A DNA stretch of 64,000 nucleotides from CATQHL01 sp965242895 (GCA_965242895.1 OZ251507.1:2717753-2781752), one strand, 5' to 3'. Positions 42,009-51,548 are shown, counted from the first letter of the stretch. A program made the numbers and translations. Notes: generated from the letters alone by a model not told the origin.

Positions 42009-43213
42009 GCAAAGACATCTGGATACTGGGGGCGTCGATGACCCGCTTCGCCCGCCACGAGACCCTCGACATCGTCGACCTGGCCTGCGAAGCGGTCTCC
42101 GGCGCCTTGCGCGACAGCGAAGTGGGGATGCCCGACATCGGCGTCATCGCCTGCGGCTCGCTCTACTCGGCGGCCAATTCCCTGGCCCAGCAAATCCAAA
42201 AGCAAGTAGGACAGACAGGCATCCCCGCCTACAACGTGGCCAACGCCTGCGCCACCGGCGCCACCGCCGTGAGGACGGCAGCCATGGCCATCCGCGCCGG
42301 CGAGGCGAGCCTGGCCCTCGCCGTCGGCGTCGAGAAGATGGGGAAGATGGGTCTGCTCGGCGGAGGTTCTCGCCGCCCAAAGAGGGACGAAGTCATCTAC
42401 GAGCCGTCCGGCCGCTACGGGTCGGTCATGTCGATCGACGGCGTCCTAGGCACGAACACCATGCCAGGCGTCTTCGCCCAGGCGGGCATGCGATACGTCC
42501 ACGACCACCCTGACGTGGGATTCGAGCACTTCGCCAAGATCGCCTACAAGAACCACAAGCACTCCACGCTCAACCCTCTAGCGCAGTACCGCAAGGAGTT
42601 CACCATCGAGGAGATCAAAGAATCCCCGATGGTGGCCTACCCGAACACGCTGCTGATGTGCTGTCCCACGGGCGACGGCGCTGCCGCCCTCGTGCTCGCA
42701 GGGGAGGAGCGTCTCTCCTCTCTCAGTCCTTCCCAGAGGCGGCGGGCGGTGAAAGTTTCGGCGTCGGTTCTAGTCACCGACCCTTACGAGCCAGGCTCAC
42801 AGGCCCTGCCCGACGTGAACACCCTCACCCGCAACGCAGCCGACGCCGCCTACGAGCAGTCGGGCGTAGGGCCAGAAGACCTCGACCTAGTGGAACTGCA
42901 CGACTGCTTCGCCACCGCCGAACTTCTCCACTACGAGAACCTGCAGCTCTGCGAAGAGGGCGGGGCGGGGGACTTCATCGACTCCGGCAAGCCCTTCCGC
43001 GACGGGTCGACTCCCGTGAACGTCTCGGGAGGTCTCATCTCCAAAGGACATCCGATCGGCGCCACAGGGGTGGCCAACCTCGTGGAGGTGGCGACGCACC
43101 TCCGGAGCGAGGCGGGGGAGCGTCAAATCCCCGGGGCGAAGGTGGGATTGGCGCACGTGATCGGGCTGGGTTCGACCTGCGCCGTGCACGTCCTCGAGCG
43201 GGCTGCCGCCTGA
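42005..43213 (+). CDS. Thiolase-like protein (SCP2/lipid-transfer type)
   Basis: 402 residues from ATG 42005; the frame is open upstream but lies inside the preceding gene. NVANACATGATAV carries the nucleophilic Cys (C82), HDCF has H299, and SKGHPIGATG has H349. The HDCF word is typical of the SCP2-type thiolases rather than classical acetyl-CoA acetyltransferases. They cleave or condense 3-ketoacyl-CoA, and partners with DUF35 proteins are known. Overlap with the DUF35 gene suggests one complex. The acyl substrate is unknown. Confidence 0.88.
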   Translation: MSKDIWILGASMTRFARHETLDIVDLACEAVSGALRDSEVGMPDIGVIACGSLYSAANSLAQQIQKQVGQTGIPAYNVANACATGATAVRTAAMAIRAGEASLALAVGVEKMGKMGLLGGGSRRPKRDEVIYEPSGRYGSVMSIDGVLGTNTMPGVFAQAGMRYVHDHPDVGFEHFAKIAYKNHKHSTLNPLAQYRKEFTIEEIKESPMVAYPNTLLMCCPTGDGAAALVLAGEERLSSLSPSQRRRAVKVSASVLVTDPYEPGSQALPDVNTLTRNAADAAYEQSGVGPEDLDLVELHDCFATAELLHYENLQLCEEGGAGDFIDSGKPFRDGSTPVNVSGGLISKGHPIGATGVANLVEVATHLRSEAGERQIPGAKVGLAHVIGLGSTCAVHVLERAAA

Positions 43214-43276
43214 GCGGGGCGGGGCCTCGACGGGGGGCGAGAGGGGGGAAAGGCTTCGCACATTCAATTACCCTCC

Positions 43277-43385
43277 GTCTTGCCCCCCAGGGAATACCCA
43301 TCCAGCCCGCCGGTGGCGCTCGTTGTCGTAGTCGTCGGAGTCCGCCGCCGTCTTGCCCCCCAGGGAATGCCTACCCAGCCCGACC
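43277..43385. repeat. Two direct repeats after the thiolase gene
   Basis: GTCTTGCCCCCCAGGGAAT, followed by (A/G)CC(C/T)A(T/C)CCAGCCCG, occurs at 43277 and again at 43350, 73 bases apart, in the gap between the convergent thiolase and DUF255 genes. The second copy runs into the last codons of the DUF255 gene. Confidence 0.75.
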
Positions 43386-45590
43386 GGACTGGTATGCCCC
43401 CTCGCAGGCTTCCAATTGTCTCTCCAGATTTTCAGGGTTATCCACAGGAAGTTCACAGACATATCCACTGCAGACGTAGGCGGCGGGCTCGCTGCGTCCT
43501 GCCCACAGCGGCGAGTCGTAGGGCTCTCCCCAGGCCAGAACGGCGTTAGGCAGGTAGCGCCTGCGCGCCGCCGCCAGCAGGTCGGGTCGCTCCCCGACGA
43601 TCACGATTTCCGTCGTCGGCCCGACCGCTAGGTCGATAGCGCAAAGCAGGTTGCCGACGGCGCTCGGATAATCCGCCGCCAACCGGCTCAGCAACCCCAG
43701 GATCGCCTCGGCGCGGCTTCGGTAACGCTCCTCGCCCGTGATGGCCGCGAGCCGCAGCAGCCCAGCAGCGCCTGAACTGTTGGCCGACGGGGTGGCGTTG
43801 TCGAAGTAATCCCTCGGCTGCGCCACCAAAGCTTCCGCATCCGAGCCGCAGGTGAGCAGACCCCCGTTCTCGTCATCCCAGAAGAGGTCGATCAAACCCT
43901 CGGCGGTCTCGACGGCGTGAGGTATCCAGCGCGCCTCACCGGTCGCCTCCCCGAGGCGCGTGAAAGCGTCGAGGAGCGCAGCGTAATCCGCAGCGCAAGC
44001 CAAGTGGCGAGCCTGCGGGGGGCGGGGGGAACGCTGGGAGAGCGGGGAAGGCGGGGGTTGCTGGGAGAGCGGGGTGTTGTCCTCCTCGTCGCCCGCCTGC
44101 CAGGAACGCATCCAGCGCCCGTCCTCCCGCCGAAGGTTGGCCAGCAGGAACTCGCCGCACTCAGTGGCCGCCCTCAGCCAGGTGCGCGCCTCGGTTTCGG
44201 AAGCGGCGCAGGCGGCGGCTTCGGCGAGGGCCGCGGCTGCCAGGGCGTTCCACTCGGTCAGAGCCTTGTCGTCCAGCCCCGGGCGCGAGCGTCGGGCGCG
44301 AGCGTCGAACAGGGCGCAGCGGGCGGCTTCGACCTCCGCTGGACGCCTCAGGTCGCCCCGCACCGGACGCCAGAGGATGTTGGCGCCCTCGAAGTTGCCC
44401 TGCTCGCTCACTCCATACCATTCCTTGGCCGCCTCAGCGTGCGAGGGGTCTAGACCCGCTGCGTTGACCGCCTCGTCGATCTCCGCCGGCGTCCAGACGT
44501 AGAACTTGCCCTCCTCGCCTTCGGAGTCGGCGTCCTCAGCCGAGGAGAACCCCCCTGCGGGCAGGCGCAAGTCTCGCAGCATGTAGCTCGCTGTCTCTGC
44601 GGCCACCTGCCGGTAGCGAGGCTTGGAGGTCACCTGGAAGGCGCGGGCGTAGAGCCGCAGCAGCAGGGCGTTGTCGTAGAGCATCTTCTCGAAGTGGGGC
44701 ACTATCCAGCGCTGATCCACGGAGTAGCGGGAGAAACCGCCGCCGAGGTGGTCATATATGCCGCCGGAGGCCATGCAGTCCAGGCTGTTGGTGACCATGG
44801 CGAGGGTGTCGTCGTCGCCGGAGCGCAGGTAGGAGCGCAGCAAGGCTTCGAGGGTCATCGTCTGCGGGAACTTGGGGGCGCGCCCGAACCCGCCCCAGGC
44901 CGGGTCGTACTGGCGGCGCAGGGTAAAAGTCGCCTGGGGGAGGGCTTCGGGGCTGGGGGGCGGCGTCTCGCTGGGCGAGCCGAGCGGCATCCGTGAGGCC
45001 TTGTCTAAGACTGCGGTGATCTGCCTGGCCTGTTCGGCGACGTCGCTGCGGCGGGTGCGCCAAGCTTCGGAAACATTCTCCAGCACCTGTCGGAACGACG
45101 GCATGCCGCCGCGAGGTTCGGGCGGATAGTAAGTGCCTGCGTAAAACGGCTCGCCGTCGGGCGTCAGAAAGACGGTCATCGGCCAGCCGCCGTGTCCGGT
45201 GAGGGAAGTCACAGCCTCCATGTAGAGGGCGTCCACGTCGGGGCGCTCCTCTCGGTCGACTTTGACGTTGACGAAGTGCTCGTTCATCACTTCGGCGGTG
45301 GCGTCGTCCTCGAAGGATTCATGCGCCATGACATGACACCAATGACAGGCGGAGTAGCCCACCGAGAGCAGGATGGGCTTGTCGCTTTCCTTGGCGGAGG
45401 CGAAGGCGGTCTCGCCCCAGGGGTGCCAGTCGACCGGATTTTCGGCGTGCTGACGCAGATACGGACTGCTCTCGCCAGCCAGCCGGTTGCCGGAGCGCTG
45501 TGCGCCCGGGGAGGAGCGCCCAACATCACCCGAAGAAGACCGCCCAACATCCGCTCCACCACGTCCCGGGCGGCGATCCCCTGACTTCAT
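43371..45590 (-). CDS. Thioredoxin-fold protein with sugar-epimerase-like domain (DUF255/YyaL)
   Basis: 739 residues from ATG 45590 (a start at 45605 would add five residues). NRLAGESSPYLRQHAENPVDW and SVGYSACHWCHVM (C82 and C85) are the signature of the YyaL/spermatogenesis-associated protein 20 family, followed by DREERPDVD, GGWPMTVFLTPDG and YAGTYYPP. The remaining 500 residues form an alpha/alpha-barrel like N-acylglucosamine 2-epimerases. Biochemical role unsettled. The loop near 510-535 is a PPPSPLSQRSPRPP repeat. A 27-base direct repeat (copies at 45553 and 45624) flanks the start codon. Confidence 0.88.
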   Translation of the reverse strand: MKSGDRRPGRGGADVGRSSSGDVGRSSPGAQRSGNRLAGESSPYLRQHAENPVDWHPWGETAFASAKESDKPILLSVGYSACHWCHVMAHESFEDDATAEVMNEHFVNVKVDREERPDVDALYMEAVTSLTGHGGWPMTVFLTPDGEPFYAGTYYPPEPRGGMPSFRQVLENVSEAWRTRRSDVAEQARQITAVLDKASRMPLGSPSETPPPSPEALPQATFTLRRQYDPAWGGFGRAPKFPQTMTLEALLRSYLRSGDDDTLAMVTNSLDCMASGGIYDHLGGGFSRYSVDQRWIVPHFEKMLYDNALLLRLYARAFQVTSKPRYRQVAAETASYMLRDLRLPAGGFSSAEDADSEGEEGKFYVWTPAEIDEAVNAAGLDPSHAEAAKEWYGVSEQGNFEGANILWRPVRGDLRRPAEVEAARCALFDARARRSRPGLDDKALTEWNALAAAALAEAAACAASETEARTWLRAATECGEFLLANLRREDGRWMRSWQAGDEEDNTPLSQQPPPSPLSQRSPRPPQARHLACAADYAALLDAFTRLGEATGEARWIPHAVETAEGLIDLFWDDENGGLLTCGSDAEALVAQPRDYFDNATPSANSSGAAGLLRLAAITGEERYRSRAEAILGLLSRLAADYPSAVGNLLCAIDLAVGPTTEIVIVGERPDLLAAARRRYLPNAVLAWGEPYDSPLWAGRSEPAAYVCSGYVCELPVDNPENLERQLEACEGAYQSGRAG

Positions 45591-45850
45591 ACAGACGCCC
45601 CCCAACCCGACACACGCCCCGTCGCTCCACCACGTCCCGGGCGGCGATCCTCTGCATTCTGTCCCACCGGGACAAGCCTATGAGCTCTGGGGGCCAGGCT
45701 TCGGGGAATACTCATTTCAGATGGCCGAGCATGTCTGCTAGAGAGTGAACCTCGCCGCTCTGCTTGCGGGTGAGCCTTGCTGCAAACAATCACTGGACGC
45801 AGCTGCGGAGACTTCCCCCGCAGACAGCCTCCCCGAGGAGCCCGAGGAGT

Positions 45851-46909
45851 ATGTTCAGCCCACGCAGGGAGCCTGCAGGGAGTATGTTCTCTCGAATGAA
45901 AGCGACTTCGTGTAGAACCTGGTTTCTCGGGGCTAGGCCGCTCACCCTCTCCGCCGGTTTGAGCGGAGTGCTCGCCGGGACTGCCACTGCTCTCCGGCCC
46001 GGGTTCGGCTGGGGGCAGGGGATCATCTGGTGGCGCCTCGTGCTGGCGTTGGTTGTTGCGCTGGGGCTGCAGATAGGCGTCAACTACGCCAACGACTACA
46101 GCGACGGGCTGAGGGGAGTAGACAATGCCCAGCGTGTGGGGCCGCGCAGGCTGGTGGGGTCAGGGCTAGCGCAGCCGAAAGCCGTCCGCAGAGCAGCTTT
46201 TGCGTCGTTCGGCGTGGCGGCGGCCGCCGGGGTGGTTCTGGCGGCGACCGTGAACTGGCTGCTCTTGATACCTGGGGCCTTCGCTCTGGCGGCCGGATGG
46301 TTCTACTCCGGTGGTTCGAAGCCTTACGGCTACCACGGCTGGGGTGAAGCGTCCGTTTTCCTGTTCTTCGGGATGGTCTCCACAGTGGGCAGCGCCTGGA
46401 TACAGCGGGAGACTTTCACCGGCCTGAGCTTCGTGGTCGCAGCGGGCGTTGGCGCCCTGACGACCGCCCTGCTGGTGGTCAACAACCTGCGGGACATCTC
46501 CGGCGACGAAGCTGCCGGCAAGCGCACTTTGGCGGTTCGGATGGGGGATCGGCGGACGCGCATCTTCTTCACCGCCCTCATAATCACTCCATTCGCCCTG
46601 GCCTGGGTGACAGCGCAGTACTGGGAACCCTGGACAGCCCTCGTGTGGGTGGCTTGGCCGTTTGCGATGTGGCCCATCGTCGACGTGCTCGGGCTCGGCA
46701 GCAAAAAGGGAGGGGGCTGCCAGGCAGGAAAAGAAGGGGAAGACTTGCTGCCTCCACAGCAGAAGAGTCCACGCCCGCAAGGGAGGGGCTGCCAGGCTGG
46801 GAAAGAAGGAAAAGACTTACTGCCGGCGCCAGGAGCAACAGGATTCCTGGCGCTCCTCTATGCGGGGTTCCTGTCCCTGGGATTCTGGCTGGGCTCCGCC
46901 CTCGGCTGA
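45851..46909 (+). CDS. menA: 1,4-dihydroxy-2-naphthoate polyprenyltransferase MenA
   Basis: 352 residues from ATG 45851, chosen for the GAGGAG about ten bases upstream; ATGs at 45884 and 45896 are also possible. The UbiA-fold motif NYANDYSDG (N81, D82, D85) binds prenyl diphosphate with magnesium, and LVVNNLRDISGDEAAGKRTLAVRMG is the second Asp-rich loop. About eight membrane segments. It prenylates DHNA to demethylmenaquinone. Odd point: before the last membrane segment two copies of GCQAGKEGxDLLP are inserted. MenG, the next pathway step, lies 2.5 kb downstream. Confidence 0.92.
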   Translation: MFSPRREPAGSMFSRMKATSCRTWFLGARPLTLSAGLSGVLAGTATALRPGFGWGQGIIWWRLVLALVVALGLQIGVNYANDYSDGLRGVDNAQRVGPRRLVGSGLAQPKAVRRAAFASFGVAAAAGVVLAATVNWLLLIPGAFALAAGWFYSGGSKPYGYHGWGEASVFLFFGMVSTVGSAWIQRETFTGLSFVVAAGVGALTTALLVVNNLRDISGDEAAGKRTLAVRMGDRRTRIFFTALIITPFALAWVTAQYWEPWTALVWVAWPFAMWPIVDVLGLGSKKGGGCQAGKEGEDLLPPQQKSPRPQGRGCQAGKEGKDLLPAPGATGFLALLYAGFLSLGFWLGSALG

Positions 46910-46990
46910 GGGCTGAGGACTGCGGGCTGCGGACTTAGGGCAGGAGCCGGGCCTGCGTCAGGTACCCAGCCAGCCGCCAGCCAGCCTGCC

Positions 46991-48232
46991 TCACCAAGTG
47001 AGGCTTCTGCCCGCCTCGAATGCTGTATCGAAGTCGCCGATGAAATCCCACCAGTTGCGCATCTCCCGCCCTTTGTAGGTGAGTCCGTTCTCCCAGCCTG
47101 GCAGGTTTTGCATCCACCAGGTCTGCCAAGGGATCATTTCGCCGGGGATGCAGTCACCGGAGAACCAAGTCCGGCAACTCACAAACTGAGGTTTGCCCGG
47201 GTTGTCGGGGTTCCAGGTCGCGCAGTCTGACAGAACCGCCTCTTCGCTCCAACTGACGTAATCGTCGACCGAGCCTGGAGTTAAGTGGAGGGTGCCGCAC
47301 CTCGAGGGCCGTGGAACTCCAAGGGAGTGTTCCGGGATATCTGCGTTGTCCAAGTCTGAGTATCCCACGAAACCTTCTATGAACAAGTCCATGTCCATGT
47401 AAGACATAATGGCTTCTATCTGATGCCCCAGGTTGTGCTGCATCGTGTCTGTGCCGCGGCCATAGTTGAACTCATAGACGGTGTAAGTGTTCTGGCAAAT
47501 AGGCATGTTGTTTCTGCGGAAACTGTTGCTGATATCCCCGTAGTCAGAGTAAGGCCATAACGCTGCAATGAGAGTCCCCATCGACATGTCGGATTCGATG
47601 GGAGCAGCGACCCCGTCGTTGTGATACATCCAGACCCACACTTCCTTTATTCCCTGTTTGTCGACATAGTCGCAGATGCCTATCCGATCCAGGTAAGCCT
47701 TCTTGTCTGTGAAGTATCTGGGGCTGTCGGACAAGACCGGAATCTCTTCGGTGTACTCAAACCTTTCCCGCACTGAATAGCCGATCGAAGGGCGTGCGTT
47801 CGGATTTTTGTACCCTCTGAAACGGCTGGAGTTTTTGATTAGTTCGACGTGCTCGACCTCTTGCGTCTGAATCTTTTTTCGGACTGCGTCCAGTTTGAGC
47901 ATGTCGTCCGGCAGGTCGCTGCCCACGACGTCTCGGTCGAGCCGTCCGTCATCGCCGAGGGGGAGGAAAGCCAGAGTTATCACGGGGACTTCGTATATCG
48001 GCGCCTCCGGGTCGAGGGGAGCGGCAGGGGCGGCAGGGGGTGGGGGAGCGGTGGCGGCGGTAGTGGTGGTCGGAGGAGAGGGAGGTTCCGGCTGCGACGT
48101 GCCAGGGGTGTCTGGATCGGCAGCGCTCGAAGTTCCTGACGTCGCCTTCGCCGCATCGCGAATTCGCTCCTCTAAATCACAGGCGGTAAGCAGCAGTAGG
48201 AGCGCCGCCAGGCACAGGATTGCCCGCTTCAT
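46991..48232 (-). CDS. Lipoprotein of unknown function
   Basis: 413 residues. Signal peptide with lipobox LLTAC (C18), then a Thr/Pro/Ala linker (about 35-75) and a folded domain rich in Trp, Tyr and Cys. Seen: EVWVWMYHNDGVAAPIESDMS, YTVYEFNYGRGTDTMQHNLGHQIEA and WQTWWMQNLPGWENG. The HNLGHQIE word could bind a metal, but I know of no family with this pattern. Probably anchored on the outer face of the membrane. Alone on its strand between menA and the repeat island. Confidence 0.8.
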   Translation of the reverse strand: MKRAILCLAALLLLLTACDLEERIRDAAKATSGTSSAADPDTPGTSQPEPPSPPTTTTAATAPPPPAAPAAPLDPEAPIYEVPVITLAFLPLGDDGRLDRDVVGSDLPDDMLKLDAVRKKIQTQEVEHVELIKNSSRFRGYKNPNARPSIGYSVRERFEYTEEIPVLSDSPRYFTDKKAYLDRIGICDYVDKQGIKEVWVWMYHNDGVAAPIESDMSMGTLIAALWPYSDYGDISNSFRRNNMPICQNTYTVYEFNYGRGTDTMQHNLGHQIEAIMSYMDMDLFIEGFVGYSDLDNADIPEHSLGVPRPSRCGTLHLTPGSVDDYVSWSEEAVLSDCATWNPDNPGKPQFVSCRTWFSGDCIPGEMIPWQTWWMQNLPGWENGLTYKGREMRNWWDFIGDFDTAFEAGRSLTW

Positions 48233-48427
48233 CGCACGCAGCCAGCGCAGGCAGCGCAGCCAGCCAGCAGCAGCGGCGGCGGCGCCGGCGGGATATCTGG
48301 GACATCGCTCGAGGCAGAGAGATGGGAGAGATGGGGCAGATGGGACGTCTTTGGTAACTGCATCACCCTCAGGATTTTAGCACAGATCAAGAACCATTCC
48401 CATCTTTGCCTTTACCTATCGGGAACT

Positions 48428-48492
48428 ATCGGGCTCTATTTGGATTATTGGGAGCTCTATCTGGGTTGCTGGGAGCTCTATCTGGGTTGCCG
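48428..48492. repeat. 22-bp tandem repeat
   Basis: Three imperfect copies of GGGAGCTCTATCTGGGTTGCT; the first is GGGCTCTATTTGGATTATT. This is the left edge of the repeat island. Confidence 0.8.
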
Positions 48493-48532
48493 ACAACCAC
48501 CGGTCGGCCAGGCAAGGATATCTCAGGAAACC

Positions 48533-49010
48533 CCACCTCATCTTCACCCAATCAAGCACCCAACAACCGCCGACCGGACAAACAGACGCAGCCGACCAGG
48601 GCAACCACCGCTCGGGCAGACAGACACCGACCGACCAAACAGACAAGATAATTCAGAATAATCCCACCTCACCTTCACCCAATCAAGCACCCAACAACCG
48701 CCGACCAGACAAACAGACGCAGCCGACCAGGGCAACCACCGCTCGGGCAGACAGACACCGACCGACCAAACAGACAAGATAATTCAGAATAATCCCACCT
48801 CACCTTCACCCAATCAAGCACCCAACAACCGCCGACCAGACAAACAGACGCAGCCGACCAGGGCAACCACCGCTCGGGCAGACAGACACCGACCGACCAA
48901 ACAGACAAGATAATTCAGAATAATCCCACCTCACCTTCACCCAATCAAGCACCCAACAAGCGCCGACCAGACAAACAGACGCAGCCGAGCAGGCACAGCC
49001 ACCACCCAGT
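48533..49010. repeat. 131-bp tandem repeat array
   Basis: The word ATCAAGCACCCAACAA occurs at 48551, 48682, 48813 and 48944, exactly 131 bases apart. Three full copies and most of a fourth are almost identical. The unit is not a multiple of three, so the similar minus-strand frames of about 77 codons in each copy are by-products. The last copy decays after about 65 bases. From 49011 to 49252 there is no gene; bases 49108-49165 hold a short GCC(G)CTGATGCC triplet-like repeat. Confidence 0.93.
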
Positions 49011-49252
49011 CAAGCGGGAAGACTCAGAATAATCCCAATAATCCCATCTCTCACCTCCACCAAATTGGGTTGTCGAGAACTGCCTATCCAGGGGATCAAA
49101 ATCGCCGATGCCACCAATGCCGCCAGCGCCGCTGATGCCGCTAGTGCCGCTGATGCCACCACTCCGCGATGACACCAATGCCTGTTCGTCCTCGACCGCC
49201 ACGCCGAACTGGATGTTGGGGCCGCCGGTTGAGGGGATAGGAAATCAAAATC

Positions 49253-49435
49253 GGGGACAACCTGGGCTCAGGCGGCTTCACCGACTTCGAACTCCAGCGA
49301 ACACGACATGCACAACCTCACATCCGGGGACAACCTGGGCTCAAGCGGCTTCACCGGCTTCGAACTCCAGCGAACACGACATGCACAACCTCACATCCGG
49401 GGACAACCTGGGCTCAAGCGGCTTCACTGGCTTCT
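49253..49435. repeat. 73-bp tandem repeat running into the end of menG
   Basis: GGGGACAACCTGGGCTCA occurs at 49253, 49326 and 49399, 73 bases apart. The third, partial copy contains the menG stop codon (49414-49416) and its last residues, so the array probably arose by duplication of the 3' end of menG. Confidence 0.9.
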
Positions 49436-50319
49436 TCACTTGCTTCGGGCACCGTTGCAGTGAAGAGCCTGGCGCTGCCCGCCCCCAAGGTGCGGTGTTC
49501 CACTTCGCTGAAGGTCGCATCCTCCATCAGTCCGGCCATCTCCTCGGCGGGAGGCAGGAACTTGACCGAGTCGGGGAGGTAGCGGTAGGCCTCTTTGTCC
49601 GACAGCCATCCGCCCACGACAGGCACGACTCGGCGGAAGTAAAAGGAATGCACTCGGCGGGGGATCGCACTGGAAGGGACGGCGACCTCGAGGAAGGCAA
49701 CTCTTCCCCCCGGACATAAAATCCGAGCCACCTCAGCTAGAAATGGGGGAAGCGCTTTCAGGTTGCGCAAGGCGAAGCCGCAGACCGCCCCCTCCAGACT
49801 TCCGTCCGGAAAAGGCAGGCGCAACACGTCGGCGCGCACCAGCGGTGCAGAGCCCTTGGCATGTTCGAGCATGCCTTCGGAGAAGTCCACCCCCACGGGC
49901 AGCATGCGTTTCTGCTCCAGGATGCGGCAGAGGTCGCCAGTGCCGCAGGCAAGGTCTGCTATCCGGCAGTAGGGCGGCAATTCGAGCGAGCGCACCGCCT
50001 GCCGACGCCAGGACTGATCCAAGCCGAAGGTCAGCAACCTGTTCAGCAGGTCGTAGCGAGGGCTGACCCGGTCGAACATCTCTCGCACGGCGGCAGGGCG
50101 GTGCTCGCCTGGCGTGAGCAGATCGCCCGACGAGCGGAGATCGGTCGACGTGGGAAGATCGGTCGACGTGGGAACATCAGTCGACGCAGAAAGACCGCCC
50201 GACGTGGGAACATCAGTCGACGCAGAAAGACCGCCCGACGCAGAAAGATGGTCCGGCGTGGGGACATCAGTCGGCGTGGGAACATCAGTCTCGGGTGTAT
50301 GAGCTTCGGCGTCGTTCAT
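49414..50319 (-). CDS. menG: Demethylmenaquinone methyltransferase MenG (UbiE family)
   Basis: 301 residues. After an N-terminal stretch of about 68 residues made of DVPTSTDLPTS-type repeats comes the methyltransferase: REMFDRVSPRYDLLNRLLTFG, ADLACGTGDL (SAM site), VGVDFSEGML and GFALRNL. The end has GGRVAFLEV and YFRRVVPVVGGWLS. It methylates demethylmenaquinone, the product of MenA, in the last step. The N-terminal repeat and the C-terminal SEEASEAA tail are not part of the usual family. The 3' end lies in the 73-bp array. Confidence 0.92.
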   Translation of the reverse strand: MNDAEAHTPETDVPTPTDVPTPDHLSASGGLSASTDVPTSGGLSASTDVPTSTDLPTSTDLRSSGDLLTPGEHRPAAVREMFDRVSPRYDLLNRLLTFGLDQSWRRQAVRSLELPPYCRIADLACGTGDLCRILEQKRMLPVGVDFSEGMLEHAKGSAPLVRADVLRLPFPDGSLEGAVCGFALRNLKALPPFLAEVARILCPGGRVAFLEVAVPSSAIPRRVHSFYFRRVVPVVGGWLSDKEAYRYLPDSVKFLPPAEEMAGLMEDATFSEVEHRTLGAGSARLFTATVPEASEEASEAA

Positions 50320-50495
50320 TGAAGATTGTCCTTGGGGCTATTTAATGAGAGAGGTCTGCCAAAAATATCTAGCAGTTTGAATTTTCCAGGAGATTTCATG
50401 TTCCAGTTGGCCTGCTGTTCCCACTTGACGAATGGAACCTAAGCTTGGCTGCAGAAACATCGGGAAGTTGCATGCTTCAGTTTGCCTTCTGCTCC

Positions 50496-51170
50496 CACGC
50501 AACCCTCACAGAGCGACACTCAATCTCAGGCTCACCGCAGATCGAGCACCGCCCCTCATAGACGGTCACGCAACCCTCACAGAGCGACACTCAATCTCAA
50601 GACGTCTGAAAGTTGCATACTTCAGTTCCAGTTCGCCTTCTGCTCCCACGCAACCCTCACAGAGCGACACTCAATGCCAGGCTCACCGCAGATCGAGCAC
50701 CGCCCCTCATAGACGGTCACGCAACCCTCGCAAAGTGACACTCAATCTCAAGACGTCTGGAAGTTGCATACTTCAGTTCCAGTTTGCCTTCTGCTCCCAC
50801 GCAACCCTCACAGGGCGACACTCAATGCCAGGCTCACCGCAGATCGAGCACCGCCCCTCATAAACGGTCACGCAACCCTCGCAAAGTGACACTCACTCTC
50901 AGGCTCACCGCAGATCGAGCACCGCCCCTCATAAACGGTCACGCAACCCTCACAAAGTGACACTCAATCTCAAGACGTCTGGAGATTGCATACTTCAGTT
51001 CCAGTTCGCCTTCTGCTCCCACGCAACCCTCACAAAGTGACACTCAATCTCAGGCTCACCGCAGATCTAGCACCGCCCCTCATAAACGGTCACGCAACCC
51101 CCACAGAGCGACACTCAATCTCAAGACGTCTGGAGATTGCATACTTCAGTTCCAATTCGCCTTCTGCTCC
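50496..51170. repeat. Two-type tandem array (71- and 80-bp units)
   Basis: A 29-base core, CACGCAACCCTCACAGAGCG plus ACACTCAAT, starts at 50496, 50567, 50647, 50718, 50798, 50869, 50940, 51020 and 51091. After each core comes one of two fixed sequences: type A (42 bases, CTCAGGCTCACCGCAGATCG ...) or type B (51 bases, CTCAAGACGTCTGAAAGTTG ...), in the order A B A B A A B A B. The spacers are not unique, so this is not CRISPR. Degenerate type B pieces precede the array from about 50383. On the minus strand type A joined to a core reads CEGCVTVYEGRCSICG, a CxxC-x7-CxxC pattern, but frames shift at each unit. Confidence 0.93.
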
Positions 51171-51548
51171 ACAGCCTAAACACCGATCCGTGCGGCAACT
51201 TCAAGCGAAGGTTGTCATTGTGTGAGGGTCTCCTCGCGAAGCCAGTCGAAGTGAGCGTTATCTGCGGGAAATCCCACCAGCGCAAAGTAGGCGACCCATC
51301 CCTCCTCGCGGAGCCAGTCGAAGTGGGCGTTATCTTGTGGACGATGACCGCTGCGGGGTGGAGTGTGCGGGTTCTTACTTCTGTGCTAGTCGGGGTGGTG
51401 GAGAGGTACGGGGAGCGATACGCCCATGTGCACGCGACCCCCGATTGGGCGTCAAAACTCCTCAAAACCTCGGAGAGGTGCGGGGAACAATACCCATGTG
51501 CCCCCCTAGGCGTGAAGATTCTCCCTTCTGCGCCAGTTGGGGTGGGTA
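51171..51548. other. Degenerate sequence between the array and the HNH gene
   Basis: No gene is supported. It contains worn repeats built around GCC(A)GTCGAAGTG(A/G)GCGTTATCT (near 51240, 51310 and, more decayed, 51530), about 70 and 220 bases apart, and GGAGAGGT(A/G)CGGGGA twice (51401 and 51473). Probably decayed repeat units or the remains of a former gene end. Confidence 0.5.

Noticed and set aside
48416..48908. Repeated minus-strand open frames of about 77 codons
   Set aside because: Same frame fragment in each 131-bp unit; the unit is not a multiple of three, and there is no ribosome site.
50496..51170. CRISPR array (29-base core at regular steps)
   Set aside because: Only two spacer sequences, each repeated several times; no cas genes nearby. 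It is a composite tandem array.
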